Shown here piece by piece: positions 1-11,375 of a stretch of 64,000 bases of DNA; within the stretch, counting starts at the first letter, position 1, and the number at the start of each line of letters is the position of its first letter. Where the stretch lies: the NCBI GenBank assembly GCA_040752025.1, contig JBFMFR010000032.1, forward strand, positions 17,452 to 81,451, read 5' to 3'. The notes under the pieces were generated by a model. That model ran no database searches and had not been told where the DNA came from. It worked only from the letters and a program-made list of their open reading frames with translations. Made by a program: the position numbers and the translations under genes. This DNA comes from JBFMFR01 sp040752025 (GTDB taxonomy: Bacteria > Chloroflexota > Anaerolineae > Anaerolineales > UBA4823).

Positions 1-1
1 G

Positions 2-802
2 CTCTATCAACTGCGCGGGCGGGTTGGGCGCGGCGCCCAACGCGCCTACGCTTACTTCTTCCGCCACAACCGCAAATCCCCCACGCTGGACGGTCGCCAG
101 CGCCTGGAGGCCATCGCCGAAAACACCCAATTGGGAGCTGGCTTTTCCATCGCTATGCGCGACCTGGAAATCCGCGGCTCTGGCGACATCCTGGGCACTC
201 GCCAGCACGGGCACATTGCTGCCGTGGGCTTCCACCTGTACACCAGCCTGCTAGCCGAGGCGGTGCGCCGGCTCCAATCCGGGCGTTCTCTGCCCGCCGG
301 GCGGATGCTCCCGCTCAGCGCCCTGCCACCCTCCCTCAACTTGCAGTTCAATACCATAAACATCGAACTACCCCTGCCCGTCAGCCTGCCTGCCGATTAC
401 GTTTCCGATAAAAACACCCGTCTAGGCCTCTACCGGCGGTTAGCCGATGTGCGCACCATTCCTGAACTGCAAGCTATCCAGGATGAATTCCAGGACCGCT
501 TCGGGCCACATCCCGATTCCGTACAAAACCTGCTCTACCAGTTGAAAGTAAAACTCCTGGCCGAGAGGGCTGGCCTGGCTTCGATCACTGTAGAAAGCGG
601 GCAGCTCGCCCTGCGCTTCCCTGATAATGAAATTCCTGCTGGCCTGCCCGACCTCGGCCCGCGCCTGCGCGTGGGAAAAACAGCCCTGTGGATGCCCTAC
701 TCCGCGACCTCGGATTGGCTCGAAAGCTTGCTGGAAATCCTCGAACGCATCGTCCAGGCTTACACAGACACTGAGGCGGTAGGGAGTATAATCAGCGCAT
801 GA
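2..802 (+). CDS. mfd: Transcription-repair coupling factor Mfd, C-terminal part
   Basis: Only the last 266 codons lie in the window; the gene starts upstream. Mfd is a DNA translocase that removes RNA polymerase stalled at lesions and recruits UvrA. The visible part opens with LYQLRGRVGR, the helicase motif VI region, continues through the RecG-like translocation segment (residues DLEIRGSGDILGTRQHG) and ends in the C-terminal D7 domain. The frame is open from base 2 to the TGA at 800-802. The stop overlaps the next start in ATGA, so the downstream glycosyl transferase may be translationally coupled, although the functions are unrelated. Confidence 0.95.
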   Translation, partial: LYQLRGRVGRGAQRAYAYFFRHNRKSPTLDGRQRLEAIAENTQLGAGFSIAMRDLEIRGSGDILGTRQHGHIAAVGFHLYTSLLAEAVRRLQSGRSLPAGRMLPLSALPPSLNLQFNTINIELPLPVSLPADYVSDKNTRLGLYRRLADVRTIPELQAIQDEFQDRFGPHPDSVQNLLYQLKVKLLAERAGLASITVESGQLALRFPDNEIPAGLPDLGPRLRVGKTALWMPYSATSDWLESLLEILERIVQAYTDTEAVGSIISA

Positions 803-1419
803 GCACCAGGGGTGTGCCGCTTTCCAAACGCATTTTTGATTTGCTGCTCACCAGTGTTGGCCTGCTGCTTATTTCGCCCATCCTGTTGGCCCTGGCGCTC
901 CTGGTGCGCATCTTCCTGGGCTCCCCTGTTCTCTTCCGCCAGATGCGTCCAGGGTACCGGGGCAGGCCCTTCGCCGTGTATAAATTCCGCTCGATGACGG
1001 ACGCTCGCGACCGTCAAGGCAACCCGCTTCCTGATGAACAGCGCCTCACCCACCTGGGTAAACTCCTGCGCGCCTTCAGCCTGGATGAGTTGCCCGAGTT
1101 GTTCAATGTGCTGCGCGGCGAAATGAGCCTGGTTGGGCCGCGCCCCTTGCTGATGCAGTACCTCGACCGCTACACCCCCGAACAAGCTCGCCGGCACAAC
1201 GTTTTGCCTGGCATCACCGGTTGGGCCCAGATCAACGGGCGGAACATCCTCACCTGGGAGGATAAATTCCGCCTGGATGTCTGGTACGTGGACAACTGGT
1301 CTTTGTGGCTAGATGTAAAGATCCTGTTCCTGACCATCTGGAAAGTCATCCAACGGGAAGGTATCTCCCAGCCCGGCCACGCCACCGCCGAAGAGTTCAT
1401 GGGCAGCCAGGAAGAATGA
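799..1419 (+). CDS. Small phosphoglycosyl transferase (PglC/WcaJ-type sugar transferase)
   Basis: This 206-residue protein is the catalytic core of the bacterial sugar transferase family, which moves a phospho-sugar from a UDP-sugar to undecaprenyl phosphate at the inner membrane face and starts glycan assembly. It has one N-terminal hydrophobic stretch (about residues 10-38), typical of the monotopic small enzymes such as PglC. The conserved run KFRSM is followed by the catalytic Asp-Glu dyad in SLDELPEL, then SLVGPRP and PGITGWAQINGR. ATG overlaps the mfd stop and its own stop overlaps the next start. The aminotransferase and acyltransferase at 12.6-15 kb could supply its substrate, but that link is inferred. 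Confidence 0.9.
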   Translation: MSTRGVPLSKRIFDLLLTSVGLLLISPILLALALLVRIFLGSPVLFRQMRPGYRGRPFAVYKFRSMTDARDRQGNPLPDEQRLTHLGKLLRAFSLDELPELFNVLRGEMSLVGPRPLLMQYLDRYTPEQARRHNVLPGITGWAQINGRNILTWEDKFRLDVWYVDNWSLWLDVKILFLTIWKVIQREGISQPGHATAEEFMGSQEE

Positions 1420-2321
1420 TCCCCTACGTTGGCGAACTTGCCGCGCTGCTTACCTCGCTGCTTTTCGCCGCCACTTCCACTTTTTTCACCCTGGCGAGCC
1501 GGCGCGTTGGCTCTGTGGTTCTCAACCGCACTCGCCTGGTTGTTGCCGTCCTGCTGGTCACAGCCGCCCACCTGTTGATCCAGGTACCCCTGCCTTTCCA
1601 GGCCGCCCCTGAGCGCTGGCTTTGGTTCACTCTCTCCGGGTTGGCCGGGCTTGTCCTGGGAGATGCATTCTTATACCAGGCCTTCGTTTGGATCGGCCCG
1701 CGCCTCACCATGCTGATGATGGCTTTGCATCCCGCCATCGCCATCCTGCTCGCCTGGCTTTTCCTGGGTGAGAGTCTCACCCTTGTGCAACTTTTCGGCA
1801 TTGCGCTGACCCTCAGCGGCGTGGCCTGGGTGGTCACCGACCGGGCCGCGCCTGTCGACCAGCCCGCCGCTGATCGCCGCCAATACCTGCTGGGCCTGCT
1901 CTACGGGCTGGGGGCAGCCACCGGCCAGGCCTCCGGTCTGGTGCTCGCCAGGCCCGGGCTGGCAGATGGTTTCCCCGCCCTCTCCGGCACCCTCATCCGC
2001 ATGTTCACCGCTGCCATCTTCCTATGGGCCTATACCTTGCTGCGCCGCCAGGTGCGCCCAACGCTACAAACGCTCGCCAGCCGGCCTCAGGCCCTGCGCT
2101 ACATCCTGGCCGGCTCCATCACCGGCCCTTTCCTGGGAGTCACCTTCTCTCTCTTTGCTATCCAGAATGCCGAGGTCGGCGTGGCCAGCACCCTCATGGC
2201 CCTCCCGCCCGTTATTCTGCTGCCTATCAGCCGCTTCATCTTCAAAGAGCAGCTCGGCTGGCGCGCCATCACCGGCACGCTGCTGGCAATCGCCGGGGTA
2301 GGCGTTCTATTCCTGGTATAA
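1416..2321 (+). CDS. EamA/DMT-family membrane transporter
   Basis: A 301-residue membrane protein with about ten hydrophobic segments arranged as two repeats, the organisation of the drug/metabolite transporter (EamA) family. The ATG at 1416 overlaps the previous stop (ATGA) and gives a protein that begins directly with the first membrane helix. An earlier in-frame start would only add residues read out of frame from the glycosyl transferase. The substrate cannot be told from sequence. Because it is coupled to a polyprenyl-phosphate sugar transferase, export of a small precursor or a lipid-linked product is possible, but this family also handles amino acids and nucleotide metabolites. Confidence 0.85.
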   Translation: MIPYVGELAALLTSLLFAATSTFFTLASRRVGSVVLNRTRLVVAVLLVTAAHLLIQVPLPFQAAPERWLWFTLSGLAGLVLGDAFLYQAFVWIGPRLTMLMMALHPAIAILLAWLFLGESLTLVQLFGIALTLSGVAWVVTDRAAPVDQPAADRRQYLLGLLYGLGAATGQASGLVLARPGLADGFPALSGTLIRMFTAAIFLWAYTLLRRQVRPTLQTLASRPQALRYILAGSITGPFLGVTFSLFAIQNAEVGVASTLMALPPVILLPISRFIFKEQLGWRAITGTLLAIAGVGVLFLV

Positions 2322-2343
2322 GCGAACCCTGGAGGAACTTCTC

Positions 2344-3114
2344 ATGAACAGAAATTCGATCTTTTCTACTTTCCTGCTGCTCGCCCTGTTACTGGCAAGC
2401 TGCAGCCCAGCACCTGCCTATGCCCTGGCAGCCAGCACGCCCGCCGCGCAGACCACCCGCACCATCTCTGTCTCCGGCAACGCCGAGGTCCTGGTCATCC
2501 CCGATGAAGTCACCCTGACGCTGGGTGTCGAGACCTGGAATAAGAACCTTGAAAGCGCCAAGACCGCCAACGACCAGATCGTTAAAAAGGCGCTCGAGAT
2601 TGCCGCCAATGCAGGTGTAGACCCTAAATATGTCCAAACCGATTACATCAACATCGAGCCGCGCTATGACGACTACGCTCACAGCCAGTTCCTGGGTTAT
2701 TTCGTACGCAAAACCGTCGCCATCCGCCTGAAAGATGTTTCCAAGTTCGAGGCTTTACTCTCACAATTACTGGAATCGGGCGTGAATTACGTTCACGGAG
2801 TCGAATTCCGCACCAGCGAGCTTCGTAAATATCGAGACCAGGCTCGCTCCCTGGCTCTCAAGGCCGCCCAGGAAAAAGCCACCGCCATGGCTCAGGATAT
2901 GGGCCAGCAAATCGGCCAGCCGCTCTCCATCCGTGAAGATTGGAACCAGTGGTGGTATCCTTACAACTCGTGGTGGGGCTATGGCAGCCCTGGTGGCATG
3001 TCCCAGAACGTTATCCAGAACGCCGGCGGGACGCTGCCAACCAGCGAAGGCGGCCTGGCCCTTGGGCAGATCTCCGTTAGCGCCAGTGTTTCTGTCGAAT
3101 TCGAATTGAAGTAG
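2344..3114 (+). CDS. SIMPL-domain (DUF541) lipoprotein
   Basis: A 256-residue exported protein. The first 19 residues form a hydrophobic signal ending in a lipobox (LASC), so it is probably lipid-anchored on the outer face of the membrane. The mature part matches the SIMPL/DUF541 family: the opening TRTISVSGNAEV, the motif VTLTLGVET and the closing SASVSVEFEL. These proteins are periplasmic or extracellular with no agreed biochemical function. A shine-dalgarno GGAGG precedes the ATG. A Trp/Gly-rich stretch (residues about 200-220) sits before the last beta strand region. Confidence 0.88.
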   Translation: MNRNSIFSTFLLLALLLASCSPAPAYALAASTPAAQTTRTISVSGNAEVLVIPDEVTLTLGVETWNKNLESAKTANDQIVKKALEIAANAGVDPKYVQTDYINIEPRYDDYAHSQFLGYFVRKTVAIRLKDVSKFEALLSQLLESGVNYVHGVEFRTSELRKYRDQARSLALKAAQEKATAMAQDMGQQIGQPLSIREDWNQWWYPYNSWWGYGSPGGMSQNVIQNAGGTLPTSEGGLALGQISVSASVSVEFELK

Positions 3115-3226
3115 CGCTGCTAGCGATACAAAATCTTGACATAAACTTCCCAGGCCGCCAGCAGCAGCCTGATTTCTTCGTCTGCGCTCAGGTCAAACAC
3201 CACCTGCCGGAACAACGGCACGATCT

Positions 3227-3856
3227 CTATGCCGGGCCTGGACGGATTTTATTATGCCCGGCGATGGTTGCCAGTAAATTCTCCACCGGCGCGCTGCTCG
3301 CCAGTGCCGTGTCCAGCACGAAATAGGTGAAACCGCCGCTGACAGCCACCCCGGCGCCCATATCCGAGCGATTCGCCGAGAGCATCGTATTCTGGTGGGG
3401 TTCATCCCCCATCCAGATGTCCACGACCTCCTGTGGGGTGAGGTTGGGCCCTGATTGGATATTCTCTGAATAGAACCCACCCAGCGATAGGTCGCCCGCC
3501 ACAGGGTAACCGGCCGCCAACGCTCGCTGGAAAGGCCGCCGTCCATCGGCGCTCAGGTGCGTGGTCGCACCTGTCGAGGCCATGTAATTGGCGTGCACCT
3601 GGGCAATCTGCACCAGGATGGGATGAGCGTTCAATGTATTCAGGCCATGCGCAGCACGCAACTCATTGACCGCTGCCATCAACTCATTGGCCAACTCGCC
3701 TGGCGACTTGTCTTTTACCCAGTCCGATCCATTCCCTGCAGCGTTGACCGTCATTCCCGTTTGCGCCAGGAGTAGCGAAACAACGATAAATAAGCACAAA
3801 CTCGGTTTGAGCATCCAGCAATCACCAGCCAAGCACCTCGACCGGATTCTATCCAT
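3227..3856 (-). CDS. CAP-domain (SCP/PR1-like) secreted protein, possibly frameshifted at its end
   Basis: A 209-residue protein of the CAP superfamily. It starts with a hydrophobic signal peptide (about residues 15-40; the Met at residue 15 is an alternative start). The CAP core shows ELMAAVNELRAAHGLN at the N-terminus, HANYMASTG followed by THLSADGRRPFQRA, FYSENI and WMGDEPHQNTML. CAP proteins bind lipids or cell-wall material, and the function of bacterial ones is mostly unknown. The frame stops at 3227 just after the CAP core. Adding one G to the GGG at 3234-3236 would carry the protein on for about 36 residues to a stop at 3120. It converges with the SIMPL gene. Confidence 0.8.
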   Translation of the reverse strand: MDRIRSRCLAGDCWMLKPSLCLFIVVSLLLAQTGMTVNAAGNGSDWVKDKSPGELANELMAAVNELRAAHGLNTLNAHPILVQIAQVHANYMASTGATTHLSADGRRPFQRALAAGYPVAGDLSLGGFYSENIQSGPNLTPQEVVDIWMGDEPHQNTMLSANRSDMGAGVAVSGGFTYFVLDTALASSAPVENLLATIAGHNKIRPGPA

Positions 3857-3995
3857 GAACCTCCTAGTAAGGAGCAGCTCAGAAACCTGCCAAATATTGA
3901 AACGCGATCTGAAAACCAGGGCGATTCACACCATCTGATTCGCCAGCTTTCCTGATTCTAGTGCATATACCCGCCTGAAATCAAGATGCGTGCTA

Positions 3996-4024
3996 TTGAC
4001 AGACCCTAAAACCCATGCCAAAAT
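3996..4024 (+). promoter_or_regulatory. Possible sigma-70-type promoter in the gap before ribokinase
   Basis: The 315-base gap between the CAP gene and ribokinase (3857-4171) holds no convincing gene. It contains a perfect TTGACA at 3996-4001, then 17 bases, then CAAAAT at 4019-4024 (four of six matches to TATAAT). This would place a transcript start near 4031, about 140 bases before the ribokinase start. No RNA element was recognised in the leader. The weak -10 keeps confidence low. Confidence 0.3.
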
Positions 4025-4171
4025 GATAGCGTTCCTATACATCATCGTTATGTTGATGATCCCCTACATCACTAACCCTTCTAGCCCAGAGTGGCTCTTG
4101 GCATACAGAATGTGATGGAAAAAGAGGGTTATCCGGTGGTATTTGGCAACAGCAACTGGAAGGGAGCGACC

Positions 4172-5086
4172 ATGAGCAAAATCGTCGTTGCTGGCAGTCT
4201 GAATATGGACCTGATCATTCGCGCCGATCACCTGCCCCGCACCGGTGAAACGATCATTGGCAGCGATCTAAAAACCGCCGCGGGAGGCAAAGGCGCAAAC
4301 CAGGCCGTAGCAGCGGCGCGCCTGGGTGGGCAGGTGAGCATGGTGGGACGAGTTGGCAAGGACAATTTTGGAGATTTGCAAGTCAAGGGATTGCAAGCAG
4401 ATGGCATCGATACGCGCCACATCAGCCTTGATCCCACTGCCCCAACCGGCGTGGCCATGATCCTGCTGGATGCAGGCGCGCAAAACATGATCGTGGTCAG
4501 CCCGGGAGCCAATCACCGCCTGGCGCCGCTGCTGGTTGAAGCCGCTGGCGAGGCCATCGCGGCCGCAGATATCCTCGTACTGCAGCTCGAAATACCCCTC
4601 GAAACCGTTATCCAGGCGGCCAACCTGGCCCGCGCTCATGGCGTGAAAGTGCTGCTCAACCCGGCTCCAGCGCGCCCGCTGCCAGATGCGTTGTTAGCCT
4701 GCATCGATTTTCTGATCCTGAACGAGACAGAAGCCGAGATCCTGACCGGGATCAATATCAAAACGCAACAGGCGCGCGAGGCGGCTGCCAAAAAGCTGCT
4801 CGAGCTGGGCGTAGAAACCATCGTCATCACCCTGGGGGAGCACGGAGCGCTGGCAATCACAAATAAACATATGTTCAGTACGCCCGCGTTTCCGGTGCAG
4901 GCTGTGGATACCACTGCAGCCGGCGATGCCTTTGTGGGAGCATTTGCTGTGGCGATATCCTCCGGGCACAGCCTGGAACAGTCCGTGCGGTTTGCCTGCG
5001 CAGCCGGCGCCCTGACTACCACCGGGCTCGGAGCCCAGCCATCCCTGCCCCAGCTCACCACGCTGAAAACATTCCTGGGCGAGTAG
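4172..5086 (+). CDS. rbsK: Ribokinase-family (PfkB) sugar kinase
   Basis: A 304-residue PfkB-family kinase that most resembles ribokinase, which phosphorylates ribose at O5 with ATP in the cytoplasm. The N-terminal signature GSLNMDLIIRADHLPRTGET and the glycine-rich GGKGANQAVAAARLGG are ribokinase-like. The C-terminal PfkB signature DTTAAGDAFVGAF carries the catalytic Asp. The ATG at 4172 follows an AAGGGAG shine-dalgarno. An in-frame start at 4091 exists but would add 27 residues not seen in the family. There are no ribose transport or pyranase genes beside it, so other pentose or nucleoside substrates are possible. Confidence 0.88.
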   Translation: MSKIVVAGSLNMDLIIRADHLPRTGETIIGSDLKTAAGGKGANQAVAAARLGGQVSMVGRVGKDNFGDLQVKGLQADGIDTRHISLDPTAPTGVAMILLDAGAQNMIVVSPGANHRLAPLLVEAAGEAIAAADILVLQLEIPLETVIQAANLARAHGVKVLLNPAPARPLPDALLACIDFLILNETEAEILTGINIKTQQAREAAAKKLLELGVETIVITLGEHGALAITNKHMFSTPAFPVQAVDTTAAGDAFVGAFAVAISSGHSLEQSVRFACAAGALTTTGLGAQPSLPQLTTLKTFLGE

Positions 5087-5324
5087 TCGGAATACGCCCT
5101 GATGTATGTACTCGCTCTCCGAAAGGAGCGATGCATTCACTGCTCTTGCTTTCAGCGCGCCTGTCTCCTGGAAAAAGAAGAAGGTTGCTCGAATTGCTAT
5201 CAGTAATAGCCCAATCATGGTAGACTACATTACTTACTTTAGCTTCCTAGCCAGGTGGATGGGCGCAAACTCGCCCTCATCCCTGACGGCCTGATGTGCG
5301 ATTCCCAAACAGGAGGCAAGAGAA

Positions 5325-6350
5325 ATGGCGAAAAATAGCTTCTCGCACAGGATCTGCCTGGCATTTTGCAGCCTGATCCTGATATCGACTGCCAGTTGCG
5401 CGAGTAACCCACCCACGGAAACTGGGCAAGAGGCATTGCTTGAAACCAATTATGCCGGCAAAAAAATCCTATGGGTCGATTCCTATCACCAGGGTAACCC
5501 GTGGAACGATGGCATCGAAAGAGGCATCCGTAAGATACTTGACGGGAGTGAAGTTGAACTACGCATTGTTCACATGGACACCGCACGTAACACCAGCGAG
5601 GGCTTCAAGCAAGCCGCCGGACAGCTGGCCCTGGAGCGCGTACAAGAATTCGAACCCGATGTGTTGATCGCGTCGGATGATAACGCCCAAAAATACCTGG
5701 TGGTACCCTATATCATGAACATGCGCTTGCCAGTTGTCTTCTGCGGCGTAAACTGGGATGCATCTATTTATGGCTATCCTACCACCACGATTACCGGTAT
5801 GCTCGAAGTCGATCCTGTAGAACCGCTGATGCGCGCCCTCAAAGATTACACCCGCGGTACTCAAGTAGCTTATCTGAGCGGCGAAACAGAAACACAATGG
5901 AAAGTGACCGAAAATTACAACCAGCGCTTCTTCGATGGGCGGATGCAGGTACACCTGGTCAAATCCTTCGATGAATTCAAGCAGCAATTTCTACTCATCC
6001 AGGAACAGGCCGATATATTGATCACTGGCAACTACGTGGGCATCCAGGATTGGGATGACGCTGCTGCCCAAGCGTTCATCATTGATAATTCACGCATCCC
6101 CACCGGCTACGTAGATGGCTATATGACCCCCCTGGTTCTGATCACTATGGGAAAAATCCCCGAAGAGCAAGGTGAATACGCAGCAAGTGTTGCTCTAAAG
6201 ATTATTGCCGGAGCACAGCCCTCTGATTTCCCTGTTACTACCAACAAACAAACTGTGTTGGGCATCAACCTGGTAATTGCCGAAAAACTGAATATTACTT
6301 TCGCACCATCGTTGATCAAAAACGCTGAAATCGTTTATCCGGAGCAATGA
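5325..6350 (+). CDS. ABC_sub_bind-type (periplasmic-binding) lipoprotein, likely sensor partner of the next kinase
   Basis: A 341-residue lipoprotein with a signal peptide ending in STASC at about residue 25. The mature protein has the two-lobed periplasmic-binding fold of the ABC_sub_bind (PF04392-like) group, with KKILWVDSYHQGNPWNDGI at the first strand, PDVLIASDDNAQKY and LPVVFCGVNWD. No permease or ATPase gene is adjacent. Instead the gene is followed after one base by a membrane-bound hybrid histidine kinase, an arrangement seen when the binding protein delivers a ligand signal to the kinase. GGAGG precedes the ATG. The ligand is unknown. Confidence 0.8.
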   Translation: MAKNSFSHRICLAFCSLILISTASCASNPPTETGQEALLETNYAGKKILWVDSYHQGNPWNDGIERGIRKILDGSEVELRIVHMDTARNTSEGFKQAAGQLALERVQEFEPDVLIASDDNAQKYLVVPYIMNMRLPVVFCGVNWDASIYGYPTTTITGMLEVDPVEPLMRALKDYTRGTQVAYLSGETETQWKVTENYNQRFFDGRMQVHLVKSFDEFKQQFLLIQEQADILITGNYVGIQDWDDAAAQAFIIDNSRIPTGYVDGYMTPLVLITMGKIPEEQGEYAASVALKIIAGAQPSDFPVTTNKQTVLGINLVIAEKLNITFAPSLIKNAEIVYPEQ

Positions 6351-6351
6351 C

Positions 6352-9318
<2,967 letters not shown>

Positions 9319-9336
9319 GTATACTTCTTGATCCAT

Positions 9337-10233
9337 ATGTCTAAATCAGCTGATCCATCATCCATCTACCGCGCCCTTTATCGCATCCGCCGCTTCGAAG
9401 AAACCGTCCTGGATAATTTTCCCAAAGGCGTGTTCTTCGGCACTACCCACACCTACCTGGGCCAGGAAGCGAACGCCGTAGGCGTGCTCACCCCCATCCA
9501 GTCCGGCGATGTGGTCTTCAGCAACCATCGCTGCCACGGGCACTTCCTGGCCTACGGCGGCGACCTGCGCGCTCTGTTCGCCGAGTTGATGGGCAAAGCC
9601 AGCGGTGTGTGCGGCGGGCGCGGCGGCTCGCAGCACCTGCACTGGCGCAACTTCTACTCCAACGGTGTGCAGGGCGGCATCCTGCCCATCGCCACCGGTA
9701 TGGCCCTGGCCGAAAAGCGCAAAGGCCGCCAGGCCATCGCCATCGCCTTCCTGGGAGATGGCACCCTGGGACAGGGCGTGGTTTACGAAAGCCTCAACCT
9801 GGCCTCCCTGTGGCGCATCCCCATCCTGTACGTGGTTGAGAACAACCGCATCGCCCAGACTACGCCCGTGGAACTGGCCCTGGCCGGCCAGATCACTGCT
9901 CGCTTCGGCGCCTTCGGCATCCCTGCCGCTGAACTGGACAGCAGCGATGTGCTTGAAATCCTGCCTGTGGTTGAGACCCTGCTCGCCGAAGTGCGCAGCC
10001 AGCAGGCCCCGCGCGCCCTGGTCCTGCACACCTGCCGCTTCGGCCCGCACTCCAAAGGCGATGACACCCGCCCCGAACACGAGCTGGCCCTGCTGCGCCA
10101 ACAGCGCGACCCCCTGGCTATCCACGCTGCCCGCCTCGACCCTGCTCAGCGCGCCGCCATCGAAGCCGAAACCGACGCCGAAATCGCCCAGGCTTTCCAG
10201 CAGGCCCTCAGCGACCCCTTCCCCACCCTCTAA
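9337..10233 (+). CDS. 2-oxoacid dehydrogenase E1 component, alpha subunit (thiamine-diphosphate dependent)
   Basis: A 298-residue E1-alpha subunit of the pyruvate/acetoin/branched-chain dehydrogenase type. With the beta subunit it decarboxylates a 2-oxoacid on thiamine diphosphate and passes the acyl group to a lipoyl arm. The cofactor/Mg motif is visible as LGDGTLGQG followed by about 23 residues and ENN. GQEANAVGV and SNHRCHGHFLA are the usual substrate-channel region. ATG at 9337 is preferred over an in-frame TTG nine bases earlier. It lies 18 bases after the kinase gene and 31 bases before E1-beta. It is shorter than most PDH E1-alpha (about 320-370). The true 2-oxoacid substrate is not known. 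Confidence 0.9.
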   Translation: MSKSADPSSIYRALYRIRRFEETVLDNFPKGVFFGTTHTYLGQEANAVGVLTPIQSGDVVFSNHRCHGHFLAYGGDLRALFAELMGKASGVCGGRGGSQHLHWRNFYSNGVQGGILPIATGMALAEKRKGRQAIAIAFLGDGTLGQGVVYESLNLASLWRIPILYVVENNRIAQTTPVELALAGQITARFGAFGIPAAELDSSDVLEILPVVETLLAEVRSQQAPRALVLHTCRFGPHSKGDDTRPEHELALLRQQRDPLAIHAARLDPAQRAAIEAETDAEIAQAFQQALSDPFPTL

Positions 10234-10264
10234 CTTCTCTTTTCTAACTCCTAACCTCCTCCCC

Positions 10265-11308
10265 ATGCCCACTGTCCTCGACTCCCTCACCTCCGCCCTA
10301 CACCAGGCCCTAGCCCAGGATGAAAACGTCATCCTGCTGGGCGAAGACATCTTATCCCCTTATGGTGGCGCCTTCAAAGTCACCCGCGGCCTTTCAGAAG
10401 CCTTCCCTGGCCGCATCTTGACCACGCCCATCTCCGAGGCGGGTTTCGTCGGACTGGCCACCGGCATGGCCCTGCGCGGCCTGCGTCCGGTGGTCGAGAT
10501 CATGTTCGGCGACTTCCTCACCCTGGCCGCCGACCAGTTGGTCAACCACGCCGCCAAGTTCCGCTGGATGTACAATGGCGGCAAACCCCCGGATGAGCAC
10601 ATCCAGGTGCCGCTGGTCGTGCGCACGCCGATGGGTGGGCGGCGCGGCTACGGTCCCACCCACAGCCAGACCCTGGAGAAACTTTTCCTGGGCGTGCCCG
10701 GTTTGCGCGTCCTGGCCCCTACCAACCTGGGCGATCCCGGCCAGTTGCTGCTCGACGCCATCCTGCACACCCAGGACCCGCTCCTGTTCATCGAAAACAA
10801 ACTACTTTACCTGCTGCCCATCCACAACGCATCCACTCTGCTCGACTTCACCTTTACCTCGCTTCCTGCTTCCACTTCCTCTCCTCTAGCTCCTAATTTC
10901 TATCTGCTAACTCTCCTCGGCGCGCCTCCCGCCACCCTGACCCTCACTGCCTACGGCTACATGGCCGAGCTGGCTCGCCAGGCAGCCCGGAAGCTGGCCT
11001 ACGAATACGAAATCTTCATCGAGCTTGTCATCCCCACCCAACTGGCGCCCTTCGAATTGGCCCCTATCCTGGCTTCCACCGGGCGAACACAACGCCTGTT
11101 GACCGTAGAAGAAGGCAGCTTCAGCCTGGGCTGGGGCGCAGAGGTGATCGCCCAGGCCGCCCAGTTGCTCGGCCCGCGCCTGCTGGCTGCGCAGCGCCTG
11201 GCGGCTCGCGACCTGCCTGTCCCCTCCAGCAGCCCGCTGGAAGCCGCCGTGCTGCCCTCCGTGGAAGAAATTGTCGAAGTTTGCCACAAAATCGCACAAA
11301 AAAGGTAG
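10265..11308 (+). CDS. 2-oxoacid dehydrogenase E1 component, beta subunit
   Basis: A 347-residue transketolase-type beta subunit, partner of the gene just upstream. The family features seen are NVILLGEDI, GGAFKVTRGL, TTPISEAGFVGLATGMALRG and, further on, RTPMGGRRGYGPTHSQTLE. A C-terminal transketolase domain follows (ELARQAARKLAYEYEIFIELV). Between the two parts, about residues 193-227, there is a Ser/Pro/Leu-rich insertion whose DNA is pyrimidine-rich and resembles the spacer before this gene. The ATG at 10265 is the first residue that fits the family; the frame stays open far upstream but that part is antisense-like noise over E1-alpha. No E2 acyltransferase or E3 gene follows. Confidence 0.9.
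   Translation: MPTVLDSLTSALHQALAQDENVILLGEDILSPYGGAFKVTRGLSEAFPGRILTTPISEAGFVGLATGMALRGLRPVVEIMFGDFLTLAADQLVNHAAKFRWMYNGGKPPDEHIQVPLVVRTPMGGRRGYGPTHSQTLEKLFLGVPGLRVLAPTNLGDPGQLLLDAILHTQDPLLFIENKLLYLLPIHNASTLLDFTFTSLPASTSSPLAPNFYLLTLLGAPPATLTLTAYGYMAELARQAARKLAYEYEIFIELVIPTQLAPFELAPILASTGRTQRLLTVEEGSFSLGWGAEVIAQAAQLLGPRLLAAQRLAARDLPVPSSSPLEAAVLPSVEEIVEVCHKIAQKR
10850..10917. repeat. Pyrimidine-rich CTAACTCC-like repeat inside E1-beta
   Basis: About 68 bases of almost pure C/T with scattered A on the coding strand interrupt the E1-beta reading frame without breaking it. The wording, with CTCCTAATTTCTATCTGCTAA at its core, echoes the 30-base spacer between E1-alpha and E1-beta (10232-10262), which reads TAACTTCTCTTTTCTAACTC and continues in the same style. 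The two look like degenerate copies of one simple repeat. The encoded residues are Ser/Pro/Leu-rich and not part of the family. Confidence 0.4.
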
Positions 11309-11321
11309 AATTACATATTAT

Positions 11322-11349
11322 GATCCAGCCCCAAGCCGGGCGCTGGATC
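11322..11349 (+). terminator. Hairpin after E1-beta
   Basis: GATCCAGC at 11322-11329 pairs with GCTGGATC at 11342-11349, and the loop can add a CCC/GGG extension. It sits 13 bases after the E1-beta stop and before the NHL gene. There is no long T run after it (CATCCTTTGTCG), so it may attenuate, stabilise the 3' end, or be a small repeat. Confidence 0.4.
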
Positions 11350-11375
11350 GCATCCTTTGTCGTTAGATCGGATCG

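Noticed and set aside
4091..4171. Longer N-terminus for ribokinase
   Set aside because: Adds 27 residues outside the family and lacks a ribosome site; ATG at 4172 has a good one.
5106..5294. 62-codon frame between ribokinase and the binding lipoprotein
   Set aside because: No ribosome site and no recognisable composition; the small CTCC-GAAA-GGAG stem inside does not match a known riboswitch.
9605..10264. Long upstream extension of E1-beta
   Set aside because: It overlaps E1-alpha in another frame with Pro/Ser/Trp-rich noise; the family start is at 10265.
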